From Neocallimastix lanati (nom. inval.) (lineage: Eukaryota; Neocallimastigomycota; Neocallimastigomycetes; Neocallimastigales; Neocallimastigaceae), in assembly GCA_016946835.1 (NCBI GenBank), contig JACVTC010000177.1, positions 219,501 to 283,500 on the forward strand: a stretch of 64,000 nucleotides of DNA. Direction: 5' to 3'. The translations under genes and the position numbers were made by a program. Positions within the stretch are counted from its first letter, which is position 1. Each line of letters opens with the position of its first letter. The notes beneath the pieces were generated by a model, which saw only the letters and a list, made by a program, of their open reading frames with translations, searched no databases and had not been told where the DNA came from. Positions 50,182 through 59,805 of this stretch are shown piece by piece.

Positions 50182-50750
50182 TGTAAAGATTTAATAAAAT
50201 CTTTAATAAGTAATTATTACATAATTAATTAATGTAATAAAATTACATAAATTTATGATTTACGTATATGAAAATTAATTATAAATTTATGTAAACTTTT
50301 CATAAAGGATAAATTATTATTTAAATAATTTTGGATAATAAATTTAATCTAAATAATTTATTTAAGTTAGCTAATTTAGTTTATTTAATTTAGTTATTTT
50401 ATTTTAGTTAGTTAATTTAGTTTAGTCAGTTTAAAATACTTTAAAATTAATTTCGGAATAGTTTTAAATAGTTAAAATTAGTTTAAATAGTTTATAAAAA
50501 TAGTTTTGAATTGTAAATATATAAACATTAGTATTAATAATATTTAAATAATAAATATCTAATAAATGAGTTTTTATTGAATTTAATTATTATTGGAAAT
50601 AAGTTGAAAGTTTATTGAATTAATTATTGTTTAGTTTAGTTAATTATTATTTAATAAAATTATTAATAAATATTTCGTTTATAAATAAATAGTAATATAT
50701 GTAAATTAGATAGAAATAATATATTATAATATAATCATGTAAATTTTCTA
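50182..50750 (+). repeat. Second chromovirus-type LTR, 3' truncated
   Basis: It starts TGTAAAGATTTAATAAAATC and closely follows 46363 onward, lacking the TIR element. Similarity fades near 50745, before the expected 3' end. No target duplication was seen. It separates the LRR pseudogene from the copia B gag start. Confidence 0.78.
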
Positions 50751-50815
50751 AAGGTTAGATTTCGAATGGCTTTGCTCAACTCTTCGGTATTCATATCTCT
50801 TTTCAATATTTCATG
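50745..50815 (-). pseudogene. gag: Copia B gag start remnant
   Basis: After the primer site a short frame MNTEELSKAIRNLTFRKF is cut off by the LTR at 50182-50750. The assignment rests only on its position. Confidence 0.4.
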
Positions 50816-50875
50816 GGGAGTCCTTTACGAGCATCTTAGAGATTATTAAGAGCAGCTAATAGTTTATTGAGAGTA

Positions 50876-50891
50876 CATGAGACTCTTAATC
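50876..50891 (-). promoter_or_regulatory. Copia B primer site (tRNA-Lys anticodon arm)
   Basis: GATTAAGAGTCTCATG directly follows the LTR. It is the longest of the three copia matches to tRNA-Lys(CUU) in this window. Confidence 0.72.
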
Positions 50892-51119
50892 TGATAACTT
50901 TGGTTATTTTGGATTTAGTTTTTATATCGACTTTTATTTATTATATTTAGATAGATAGTGAGCACTTAAGGCACAAAGTGCTTTAAAGAACTGATGTACA
51001 ATAAAATTTCTTTACACCATATTTATAGACATAAAAATGTGGCTTAGATCACATGACACATTAGTGTAACATGACACACAATATAAATATATATAACTAA
51101 TAATTCACCTAAGTTAACA
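50892..51119 (-). repeat. Copia B 5' LTR
   Basis: 228 bp, partner of 44398-44625. Confidence 0.88.
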
Positions 51120-51145
51120 ATTATTATTATTATTATTATTATTAC
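51120..51145. repeat. (ATT)n tract between copia B and copia C
   Basis: A short ATT run; the copia C LTR is recognisable right after it, with its first bases missing. Confidence 0.85.
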
Positions 51146-51491
51146 TAAATAAGCTATTATATCTAATCTAGAAACAAAATTTAATAAATGAATAATTTAA
51201 AAAATATAAATAATAATATAAAATAATGATTTAAATCAAATGTATAAATTAATGTATAAATTAATTTTAGTCTAGAACAAGCCACAAAATTAGTATAAAT
51301 ACATGTAAATTTTCTCTTTAAATCTTTATAATTACCTTTATATATTTTCATATATAAATAAATAAATAAAATATATTTTAAATAAAATAACTTTAATTAA
51401 ATAATAGATTAAGAGTCTCATTCTGAGATTATAGTTTATTAAAAAAAAAAAAAAACAAAAAGAATACATTTTTTTATTTTTCTGCAAAACA

Positions 51492-52543
51492 ATGACTAAG
51501 TACGATTTGGGCATTAAGCTTAATGGAAGAAACTACAATCAATGATTTCTTCTTCTTTTCAGTCACTTATGTTCTGAAAGACTTAGTGACTACATTACTA
51601 TTGATGTAGTCAATAACGCAAGAAGTAATCTCCGCGATGCTGCGAATGAAGCTGCTCGATTGACCCAGTTACCTCAAGATCAAAGGGATGATGAAGCTCT
51701 TGCTCGTCAGCGAAATATCGTCCAAGGAATACGCCAAGCAGTGGAAGAGGCAGAAGCCAAAGAGGCCACTGTAAATTCAATTATTATCTCCAATGTGACT
51801 GAAAAAGTACTTACGTACATTCAGAACATTAATAACCCCGAGAAAAAATCGAGAAATTAGAATTTCTCTATCATCGGGATGAAGAGGAAAAATATAGCCT
51901 CTTATTAGCCAGAATATATAATCTCAAGGCTAAGAACGTTCAAAACGTAATGGACGTTCTAAATGAAATTGTTGAAATTTTTAATGTGTTAGACGACACA
52001 AATCTACGTATTAATAATCTTGAAAAATTAATTATTATGCAAGAAGCCCTTCCAAGAGATCTTGCTAAAGAATTCAAGCCTAGAGCTAATATTGACCCAA
52101 CTGCTTTTTATAATGAAATTAAGGACACTGTTACTTTTTACAACTACAAATCGAAAAGAAACATTAATAAAACTAAAAATAATCCGACAGTTAACGAAGT
52201 CAGGGTCGACCCAATGGACCTTGATAATATCAATGATTACAAAAGGAAGTTCTGTCATATCTGCGATATAACCGGACACACCACCAGGGAAAGTCGTTAC
52301 AATCTGAAGACCATGGGAAATCACTCCAAGAAGAAGAAGAATTACAAGAAAAATCTTAGCAATATTGAAAAATTCAAGAACCTATCTTATGAAGACATTA
52401 ATAACAAGTTCAAAGACGACATGGATAGTCTCGAACCAGCCACCATGAACAGTCATTTTATGGAACAAGAACATAATTCTAAGTTTGCACGTGACCTTCT
52501 AGAAACATCTGAGTTTAGTTTCTACAGGACAAAACTTAAATGG
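51492..52543 (+). pseudogene. gag: Copia C gag (stop plus frameshift)
   Basis: It starts MTKYDLGIKLNGRNYNQ, then a TGA at 51543 sits where this family has Trp. The frame resumes (ERLSDYITIDVVNNAR) until a one-base loss in the A6 run at 51843-51848. The next frame holds YHRDEEEKYSLLLARIYNLK and a zinc knuckle CHICDITGHTTRES whose last Cys is Ser. The coding sequence ends KLKW at 52543, exactly at the MULE insertion. Protease resumes about 8.3 kb downstream. Confidence 0.82.
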
Positions 52544-52710
52544 GAGTATTGCATTTTGACATAATTTATGTTTGATCATTTATTCATGTATTATAATATG
52601 GCTTGTAAAAATAAATGAATAGGAATAAGGTTAAATTTATTTTATATTAAAATTATATGTCAAATATATAATTATTTCAATTTTTTAATTTTTTTGGAAC
52701 ATTTTAATAA

Positions 52711-53016
52711 GACTTATATAAATATGATATTCAATATTGGAATTATTATAACAATATAAACCACATAACAAATAATGCTTCAGAATCTTTTAACAATTAC
52801 TTAAAAAAATTGTTTTACAAAAAACCTTCCTTATATGAATTGATTTATCATTTAAAAAGAGAAAAATCTTTACCTTACAATAATTACAAAAGGAAAATTG
52901 AAGGAGTTTTGGAAAAAAAAGAATATTAACAAAAACTAATGAAATCAATTATTTCATTAAAAAATACAAAAAAAAAAGAATCCGAATTAATTGATAATAA
53001 ATGTGATAAAAATGAT
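52711..53016 (+). pseudogene. MULE transposase C-terminal fragment (continues at 59758-59805)
   Basis: A frame from 52711 reads DIQYWNYYNNINHITNNASE and then SFNNYLKKLF, PSLYELIYHLKREKSLPYNN, with a stop at 52927. In another frame ESELIDNKCDKND runs into the SINE and continues as IIDLWYKCLIELNTL to a stop at 59803-59805. The HITNNASESFNNYLK signature is typical of the region after the catalytic core of MULE/FAR1-type transposases. The DDE core is absent. Confidence 0.7.
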
Positions 53017-53455
53017 TTTTTTTTTTTTTTTTTTTTTTTTGACTATCCCTTGTAAGTCTTGATCATATCATCCCAGCCACAACAGACAACTAATATCAGA
53101 CAAACTTTATAGCGGGTGTATCAGGATACAACAAAGTGCTCCCATGCCATACCATTTCGGCGTCGACGCTCTCAGTCACGGATTACAGAACCACAAGATT
53201 TGGAGATGATGGATATGGCAAGCCACAACCACATACACTATAACTTATTATTTATTTACTACATTACCTTTCTCCAAATTAGGAAATCTACCCTAACACG
53301 TGATGAACACGCAGATACATTAACTAATGCGGATTTACAATACCCAGGAATCACCCCGCTTCAGGCAATGTATACGTACAACTGAGAAGCACGATCATAG
53401 TGTAGACGATGACTTGTTCGATTTAAGGTTAAGCTGTCAAATGGATTATAATGGG

Positions 53456-53526
53456 TGGTAAGGTGGAATTGAACTCCGGACTATTGACCTCAGGGTATAC
53501 GCGTTAACCATTGACCCGATCTCACG
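53456..53526 (-). pseudogene. Second tRNA-like head with Pol III A and B boxes
   Basis: A-box-like TCGGGTCAATGG (53508-53519) and B-box-like AGTTCAATTCC (53465-53475) have tRNA-like spacing. The anticodon and T stems do not pair well, so it is not a functional tRNA. Confidence 0.55.
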
Positions 53527-53537
53527 GAGTTCTTTAC

Positions 53538-53976
53538 TGATAAATAATAACTATAATTACGTTATTTATTAAAAATATATATATATATTTATATATATAA
53601 AATATTTTTAATTTTATTATAAAATTTATGATATAAATAATAATAGATTATTTTATTAGTATTATATATAAATTATTAATAATTCTTAATACTTTACTAT
53701 TATTTCTAAAGAATATTTTATTATAAAATTATAATTATTATTTTATTATTATTACTGATTGGATATTGTTGTTACACCAATTTTAGAATATAAAAATAAT
53801 AATTTAAAAAAAAATATTTTTAATCTCTCTCTTTTGAATAAAATAAATTTTTAATAATAAATGAATCAATAAATTAATAAAGATTTATATACTTATATAT
53901 ATTTATAAAGTATATAAAACAATTTCTATATAATCAAATAATAAAATAAAAATCTATTTATAACCAAGATTTATTA
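53538..53976 (+). repeat. Gypsy-3 5' LTR
   Basis: 439 bp, TGATAAAT...ATTTATTA. Confidence 0.93.
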
Positions 53977-54000
53977 AGTGGTGCAGAACCACTCTTACCC
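53977..54000 (+). promoter_or_regulatory. Gypsy-3 primer site embedded in a hairpin
   Basis: TGGTGCAGAACCACTC begins 3 nt after the LTR. AGTGGT at 53977 can pair with ACCACT just downstream (6 bp, 5-nt loop). The tRNA is not identified. Confidence 0.55.
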
Positions 54001-54064
54001 CGGAAAGCCTACTTTATATAACACACAATTCCCCATATTCTTAAATTATCTACCGTTTTATTTT

Positions 54065-54871
54065 ATGTCTTCAAATAAAATAAAAGAAAATGATTATGAA
54101 AAAGCCACTCTCATGGCTAAAGAAATTGCCGCTCTAGGAAGAAGAGATACTAAATTCTTTCGGTGGAAGATGGAAGTAGAAGATATCTTCGAAGATTTAT
54201 CTCTTTCAGAAAAAGAAAAAAAGAAAATCGTGATACTAGCTACCTATGGCAAAACTAAAGATCGTAGAATTGATATATATTACGAAAATAAAGACCTATC
54301 ACTCTCCGATTTTATTTCAAAAATAGGGGAACCATTCAGTAATAGCAAAATATCTAACGCTAATTTACATGAACTCGAAGCTTTAAAAATTAGTAAATAC
54401 TCCGTTAAAGAGTTTAATAAAATATTTAAAGAACTATTATTAGAAATATCCGAAAGAGACAAGCCAAATGAAGAAAGGTTGATATTCTTATATAAAAAAG
54501 CTTGTAAGAAGAGAACCCCTGTTTTTAACGCGCTATTGACCAAGCAACCAAAATCATTAAAAGATGCATACGATATTGCATTGAAGGTCGAAGAAACTAT
54601 TGAACCTTATGTAAGCGATGATGAATACGATAGTACACAATTTAACAGAATACCTAAAAGAAGAAGCTTCAACAGAAGGAAACAGAATAACTTATCAGAA
54701 GATAAATTCAATAAAGTTGAGAAAGATCGAAAGAAAATAGATAAGGATATTCAAGAATCCTATCTAGAATCTTTGACCAAAAGCTTCGCTGAAATGAAGA
54801 TCCACGTTTGCCATAGATGTCATGAAAAGGGACATGAAGAAAGATTTTGCCCTAATGAAATGTCTATCTGA
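54065..54871 (+). CDS. gag: Gypsy-3 Gag
   Basis: 268 codons from ATG 54065 (MSSNKIKENDYEKATLMAKE). The frame is open further upstream into the primer site, so this ATG is preferred. It has a helical capsid-like region, a basic stretch (PKRRSFNRRK) and a C-terminal zinc knuckle CHRCHEKGHEERFC. The stop at 54869-54871 lies in an overlap with pol, which is in the +1 frame. The junction ATC TGA A resembles shifty-stop +1 sites, unlike the -1 site of gypsy-2. Confidence 0.9.
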   Translation: MSSNKIKENDYEKATLMAKEIAALGRRDTKFFRWKMEVEDIFEDLSLSEKEKKKIVILATYGKTKDRRIDIYYENKDLSLSDFISKIGEPFSNSKISNANLHELEALKISKYSVKEFNKIFKELLLEISERDKPNEERLIFLYKKACKKRTPVFNALLTKQPKSLKDAYDIALKVEETIEPYVSDDEYDSTQFNRIPKRRSFNRRKQNNLSEDKFNKVEKDRKKIDKDIQESYLESLTKSFAEMKIHVCHRCHEKGHEERFCPNEMSI

Positions 54872-57800
54872 ACAAAGCAATAGCTACAATAATCCAATAT
54901 CAAAAACATTTAAATTAATAAAGGGAAGTTCTCAATCTTCCCGACGTATAAACAAAATTGATAGCGCTTTTGAATATAGAAACAAAAACGAACATAATAA
55001 TCATAAGGCAACTGCATATCATCACGGTGAAAAATCCAAAGTTAACCATTACCATAATTATCCAGAAGCCCCTGAGTCTGATACCACATCATCTACAGAC
55101 GAATCCGAAGAAAAATCAAATAATTACAATTCCCCACATGAAGATTTAGTAAATTCAACCAGTATCCAAGATAATAATAATCTTTTATATGGTATCAAAC
55201 GAAAACACTCCGATACTAACAAAATAAACAAAAATGAACAATATACTTTTTCCAAAAAGAGACTTATGGAAAATGCTACTCCTATAAATACCAAAGCTAC
55301 TCAACTGAAAGCTCAACAAGAAAAATCAGATCAAGAAGTGTATCAACGGAACCAAAATGGTAAAATTCTTCATAAGAACAACTCCAATAAATTAGAAATT
55401 TTAGACACTTCTGTTATTGCTGGGAAAAATATTTCTTCAGCCAAGAAAAAGAATAAAGAAGAAAGAAATAAGAGAAGAATAGGTCTGGATTCTACTAATA
55501 AGAATGAGGAGGTTGAAATAGACGTTCCAGACACGGAAATCAACGACAACGCTACAAAAAAAAATTATTATGACTTCCTCAGAACTATTATTATGTTAGA
55601 TGACAAGAAGGAATATGACCTCTTTGAAGCCCTAAACAATTCGAATGCCGGAATAACCTTTGCTCAGCTATTTGCCGTAAGTCCTCTATTAAGACGTTTA
55701 TGAATTAAGGGTTTAAAATTAAACCCTAAAGATATTAGAAAAATCAATTCCGTTCACCATACAAATCTAGACGAAAATGACTCCGATTTTCTTATAAACG
55801 TTTTTAAAAATATTAACACTGATTACAAAAGTTCTACTCCTGTAAGTGAAAAAGTAGTTGAATCCAATTTAAACGACCTTAGCACAAAAAGAATAAATCT
55901 AATAAATAAAGCAAATATCGCCGCTGTTATTGGTTCCATTGATAAACATGTCGTGAAAGTATTAGTAGATACAGGAGCAGAAGTAAACATCATTAACAAG
56001 CCTTTTTTTGAATTAATTGCTAAAAATCATAAAGTCCACATTCTTGAAAGAAACTACTTTAAAGTCCCTGGAAAGAATATGACCTCCACTAATCAAGTTA
56101 TTAATTTATGCTTAAAATTTGAAAATCTTGTCATTAATGCCCCCTTCTATATATTGGATGACGACGACCCTTCTTATGATATTATCATAGGTCGCCAGGT
56201 TCACAAAGATTATCGTTTGTTCGTCGATCCAGACGATGATGCCCTGTATATGAAAACCGACACCAACCCAGTACTCGTAGCGCATCCAACTGATATCACT
56301 ACATCAAATAGATTATTTAGAATCTCTATTTATAGTAATCCAGATGAATTCCCCGCTTATTCTGAACTTCCTGATGGTGGTATTGAACTTAGTGATATTG
56401 ATAACATAAAACTTAATAATCTTATTGACAAATATAAAGATGTACTTATAAATTCTATTGATGATGCATCCATTGCTAAAGCTGAACCACATACAATAGA
56501 ACTTACCAATGAAAAACCGATCAAATCAAGACCCTACAAAATCTCACTGGAACAATCCAAGGCCCTCAAAGATGAAATTATTAAGTTATTAAACCATGGA
56601 TTAATTGAACCGTCACATTCACCTTGGTCGTTCCCAGTCATACTTGTACGCAAAAAAAATGGTAAATGGCGTATGTGTGTCGACTACCGTCGACTTAACC
56701 AAATTACTATAAAAGATGCATACGCTCTCCCCTTCATTGATGAACTTTTGGAATCGGTCCACAGAGCTAGGTTTTTCTCTGCTATTGATCTATTCTCAGG
56801 GTTCCATCAAATTCCAATGAACCCAAAAGATGTTGAAAAAACGGCATTTACGACAAAGTTTGGAAATTTCAATTTCTTAGTAATGCCATTTGGACTCACT
56901 AATGCTCCTGCTACCTTCCAACGGGAGATGAATCGTATTCTTATGCCACTAATAGGTGTTTGTCTTTTCGTATATATGGATGACATTCTCGTCTATTCTC
57001 CGACATTCGAACAGCATCTCCAAGACTTAGAAAAATTATTTATCATTTTGAGAGATAATAAATTTTCTATTAACCTCGAAAAGTGTTCGTTCTGTAAAGG
57101 TTCAGTTGAAGTTCTTGGCCACATGCTCACCAGAGAGGGCATTAAGCCTATGGCCTCTAAAGTTCTTGCAATAGCCTCGTGGAATACTCCTAAAGACGTC
57201 ACTCAACTTCGTTCCTTTCTGGGCCTTATCAGCTATTACCGGAAGTTTATCCCAAATTTTGCAGGTATCTCTAACTGCTTATATAAACTTACTAGTCCAA
57301 AAAAGCCATTTCACTGGACAAACATCCATATTGACACCTTTAACAATCTTAAAAATGTCATTTGTTCAAATTCGGTCTTGAAATACCCAGATCCACACCG
57401 CCCACTGATCATACGGACTGATGCATCCTCTTACGCTGTTGGTGCTGTTTTGTTACAAGTCCAAGACGAATCTAACATAGAATTTCTCATTTATTGTGTA
57501 AGTCGTTGTTTAAAAGATGCTGAAACCCGCTACTCTGTCACCGAAAAAGAAGGTATTGCGGTTATCTTTGCTTTAAAGAAGTTTCGTTCTTATATAGCCG
57601 CTTCTCCTTTTCCAGTCAATATTTATACTGACCACAAACCTTTGGTTGGTTTTTTCTATAATAGTATTCCCAGCAAAGACCGTCATTTTAGGTGGATTTC
57701 AATTTTTAATGAGTTTAGAGTTAATTTAATTTATGAAAAAGGTAAAAATAACGTTTTTGCAGATGCTCTGTCTCGTTTACCTTCGCGTATTAGTTCTATT

Positions 57801-58994
57801 AAGTCTATCCTTACCGATAGCGATGACACCTCTTCCTTCGCTCCTCCCCAAATCATTGAATATGTTAAAAATAATTATTCTTTATATAATGGGCAACTTG
57901 TTTTTCAAGACAAAAATGGTAAATTTTTAAAAGTGATAGAGGACGATTCTACTAAATCCTCTTTAATTCGTAAGGCTCATCTTGTGGGCCATGAAGGTGC
58001 CGAGAAAACATTCAAAAGACTAAAAGAAGCGTACTACTGTCCAGGCATGAGAAACGATGTAAATAAGCATGTTAAAACATGCTTACGTTGCCAATGTTAT
58101 CGTCCGAAGCCTATAAGTAAAAACCTTTCGAATATTCCCACTCCTGTTGAAAGACCATTCGTTAGAGTAGGCCTTGATATTGTAGGTCCTCTACCGATTA
58201 CAGATAAAGGAAATCAATACTTAATCGTACTTGTAGATTACACTACTAAATGGGTAGAGGCATCACCTTTAAAGAAAATAGAAAGTCAAGATGTAATTAG
58301 CTTTCTTAAAGATGTTTTTGCAAGACATGGTGTGCCGGAACTAATAATAACAGATAATGGCACGCAGTTCTCGTCGGATGTCACTAAAACAATGGTTGAT
58401 TTATATGGATCGAGGATTCAGTTTGTTGCTCCTCACCATCCAGAAGCTAATGGACAGGTCGAGAACAGGAACAGAGAAATCATTAAAATATTAAGACATC
58501 TCTGTCTTTATCAAGCAAATTGGGATGAATATATTCCAACTTCCCTATGGGCACTTCGGACTTCTAGGTCTAGCGTAACCGGTTTCAGTAGTTTTGAACT
58601 CCTATATGGTAGGAAAGATCTATGGCCATTGAGTGTTGTTATTCCTGACATTGCCAAAAATAAAAATGAATCAGATGATGAATATAATTTAAGAAGATTC
58701 ATTCGTCACCAAAAATGGGTAAAAGAAGCCATGGAAAACATAAAGCAAGCTCATTCTTACTGGCTTCAAAGAAGCAAAGCAGTTGATAGTATGAACCATA
58801 CCTATAAACCTGGTGACTTAGTTTTAGTTCGCTACATTGGAAGAAAGAAATTAGATCCATTTTTCATTGGACCATTTAAAGTAATTAAGGCTTCTAAATT
58901 TAACACACTTGTTTTAGAAACAATAGATACTCACAAAATACTAGAAAGAAACGTCCATGTTAAGAATGTTAAACCCTACTTAGCTTCAATATAA
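54822..58994 (+). pseudogene. pol: Gypsy-3 Pol (one premature TGA)
   Basis: One frame of 1391 codons with a single TGA at 55701-55703, upstream of protease. Order: hydrophilic linker; protease VLVDTGAEVNII; RT (WRMCVDYRRLNQ, LVMPFGLTNAPATFQ, catalytic YMDD); RNase H (TDASSYAVGAV, YTDHKPL); integrase zinc finger (HLVGHEG ... CLRCQC) and core (LDIVGPLP, TDNGTQF, ANGQVENRN); C-terminal GPF/Y-type domain (FFIGPFKVIK). No chromodomain. All catalytic residues are present. The protease-to-integrase part (55953-58994) is fully open. The TGA could be a recent mutation, a read-through site or an error. Confidence 0.92.
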
Positions 58995-59004
58995 TCGTTT
59001 TAAT

Positions 59005-59012
<8 letters not shown>

Positions 59013-59081
<69 letters not shown>
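59013..59081 (+). repeat. 69-nt poly-A between pol and 3' LTR of gypsy-3
   Basis: A pure A run inside the element. Gypsy-2 has comparable A blocks in the same place. Confidence 0.9.
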
Positions 59082-59085
<4 letters not shown>

Positions 59086-59136
59086 ATTATTTATATTAAT
59101 TATTCAGATAAAATTTTATCTTAGGGCGAGAAATCT

Positions 59137-59575
59137 TGATAAATAATAACTATAATTACGTTATTTATTAAAAATATATATATATATTTATATATATAAA
59201 ATATTTTTAATTTTATTATAAAATTTATGATATAAATAATAATAGATTATTTTATTAGTATTATATATAAATTATTAATAATTCTTAATACTTTACTATT
59301 ATTTTTAAAGAATATTTTATTATAAAATTATAATTATTATTTTATTATTATTACTGATTGGATATTGTTGTTACACCAATTTTAGAATATAAAAATAATA
59401 ATTTAAAAAAAAATATTTTTAATCTCTCTCTTTTGAATAAAATAAATTTTTAATAATAAATGAATCAATAAATTAATAAAGATTTATATACTTATATATA
59501 TTTATAAAGTATATAAAACAATTTCTATATAATCAAATAATAAAATAAAAATCTATTTATAACCAAGATTTATTA
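59137..59575 (+). repeat. Gypsy-3 3' LTR
   Basis: 439 bp, one visible difference from the 5' LTR. Confidence 0.93.
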
Positions 59576-59671
59576 TTACACATTATATATTAGTGCTAAG
59601 GCTTCAAAGGAATTAGAAACCACTTCACATAGCAAATTCTCTTCGTAGTCATTTTTTTTTTGTAAATTCAT

Positions 59672-59743
59672 AGGGGCGTTCTGGATTTGAACCGAAGACC
59701 TATTGATCTGCAGTCAATTGCTCTACCGCTGAGCTAACACCCC
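59672..59743 (-). tRNA. tRNA-Cys (GCA), head of the SINE
   Basis: 72 nt. The acceptor stem GGGGTGT pairs with ACGCCCC. The D arm is GCTCAGCGGTAGAGC. The anticodon stem ATTGA/TCAAT closes loop CTGCAGA with anticodon GCA, and the T loop is TTCAAAT. One mismatch lies in the T stem. No TTTT terminator follows within the SINE. It could encode a working tRNA-Cys, but it lies exactly at the 5' edge of a retroposon, so it is more likely a SINE promoter. Confidence 0.85.
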
Positions 59744-59805
59744 GTGATAAAAATGATATCATTGATTTATGGTATAAATGTTTAATAGAATTAAATACAC
59801 TCTAA

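Larger units (their letters stand above)
44398..51119 (-). mobile_element. Copia B: degenerate Ty1/copia element enclosing other sequence
   Basis: Two 228-bp LTRs (44398-44625 and 50892-51119) differ at only about 3 percent of sites and start TGTTAAC, end TTATCA. A polypurine tract (plus-strand CCCCCTC) follows the 3' LTR, and a tRNA-Lys-type primer site follows the 5' LTR. The right flank is ATTAT and the left flank ATTTT, an imperfect duplication in the ATT repeat. Almost no copia coding remains: a gag start near 50745-50815 and a pol tail (LANQIIFYEI) next to the 3' LTR. The interior holds an LRR pseudogene and two chromovirus-type LTRs. Confidence 0.72.
53538..59575 (+). mobile_element. 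Gypsy-3: near-intact Ty3/gypsy element
   Basis: 439-bp LTRs (53538-53976 and 59137-59575) differ by one C/T that I can see. TTAC is duplicated at 53534-53537 and 59576-59579. Gag and pol are complete apart from one in-frame TGA. A 69-nt poly-A (59013-59081) precedes a purine tract TTAGGGCGAGAAA and the 3' LTR. It is the youngest layer of nest 2. Confidence 0.93.
53017..59743 (-). mobile_element. tRNA-Cys-headed SINE-like retroposon, split by gypsy-3
   Basis: A perfect 14-bp duplication GTGATAAAAATGAT lies at 53003-53016 and 59744-59757. Minus-strand order: tRNA-Cys head (59743-59672), spacer (59671-59580), [gypsy-3], a second tRNA-like head with A and B boxes (53519-53465), body, and a poly-A tail (poly-T on the plus strand at 53017-53040). 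The element's own length is about 690 bp. Its body is far less AT-rich than the surroundings and contains no TTTT on the transcribed strand, as expected for a Pol III transcript. A dimeric SINE is the simplest reading; a retrotransposed tRNA read-through transcript is the alternative. Confidence 0.8.

Noticed and set aside
46363-50750. The two chromovirus-type LTRs as ends of one element
   Set aside because: The first LTR is closed by its own perfect TSD (TGTAG) directly after its 3' end, so it is a solo LTR.
53116-53385. 89-codon plus-strand gene
   Set aside because: Antisense to the SINE body; the open frame reflects the higher GC of that body.
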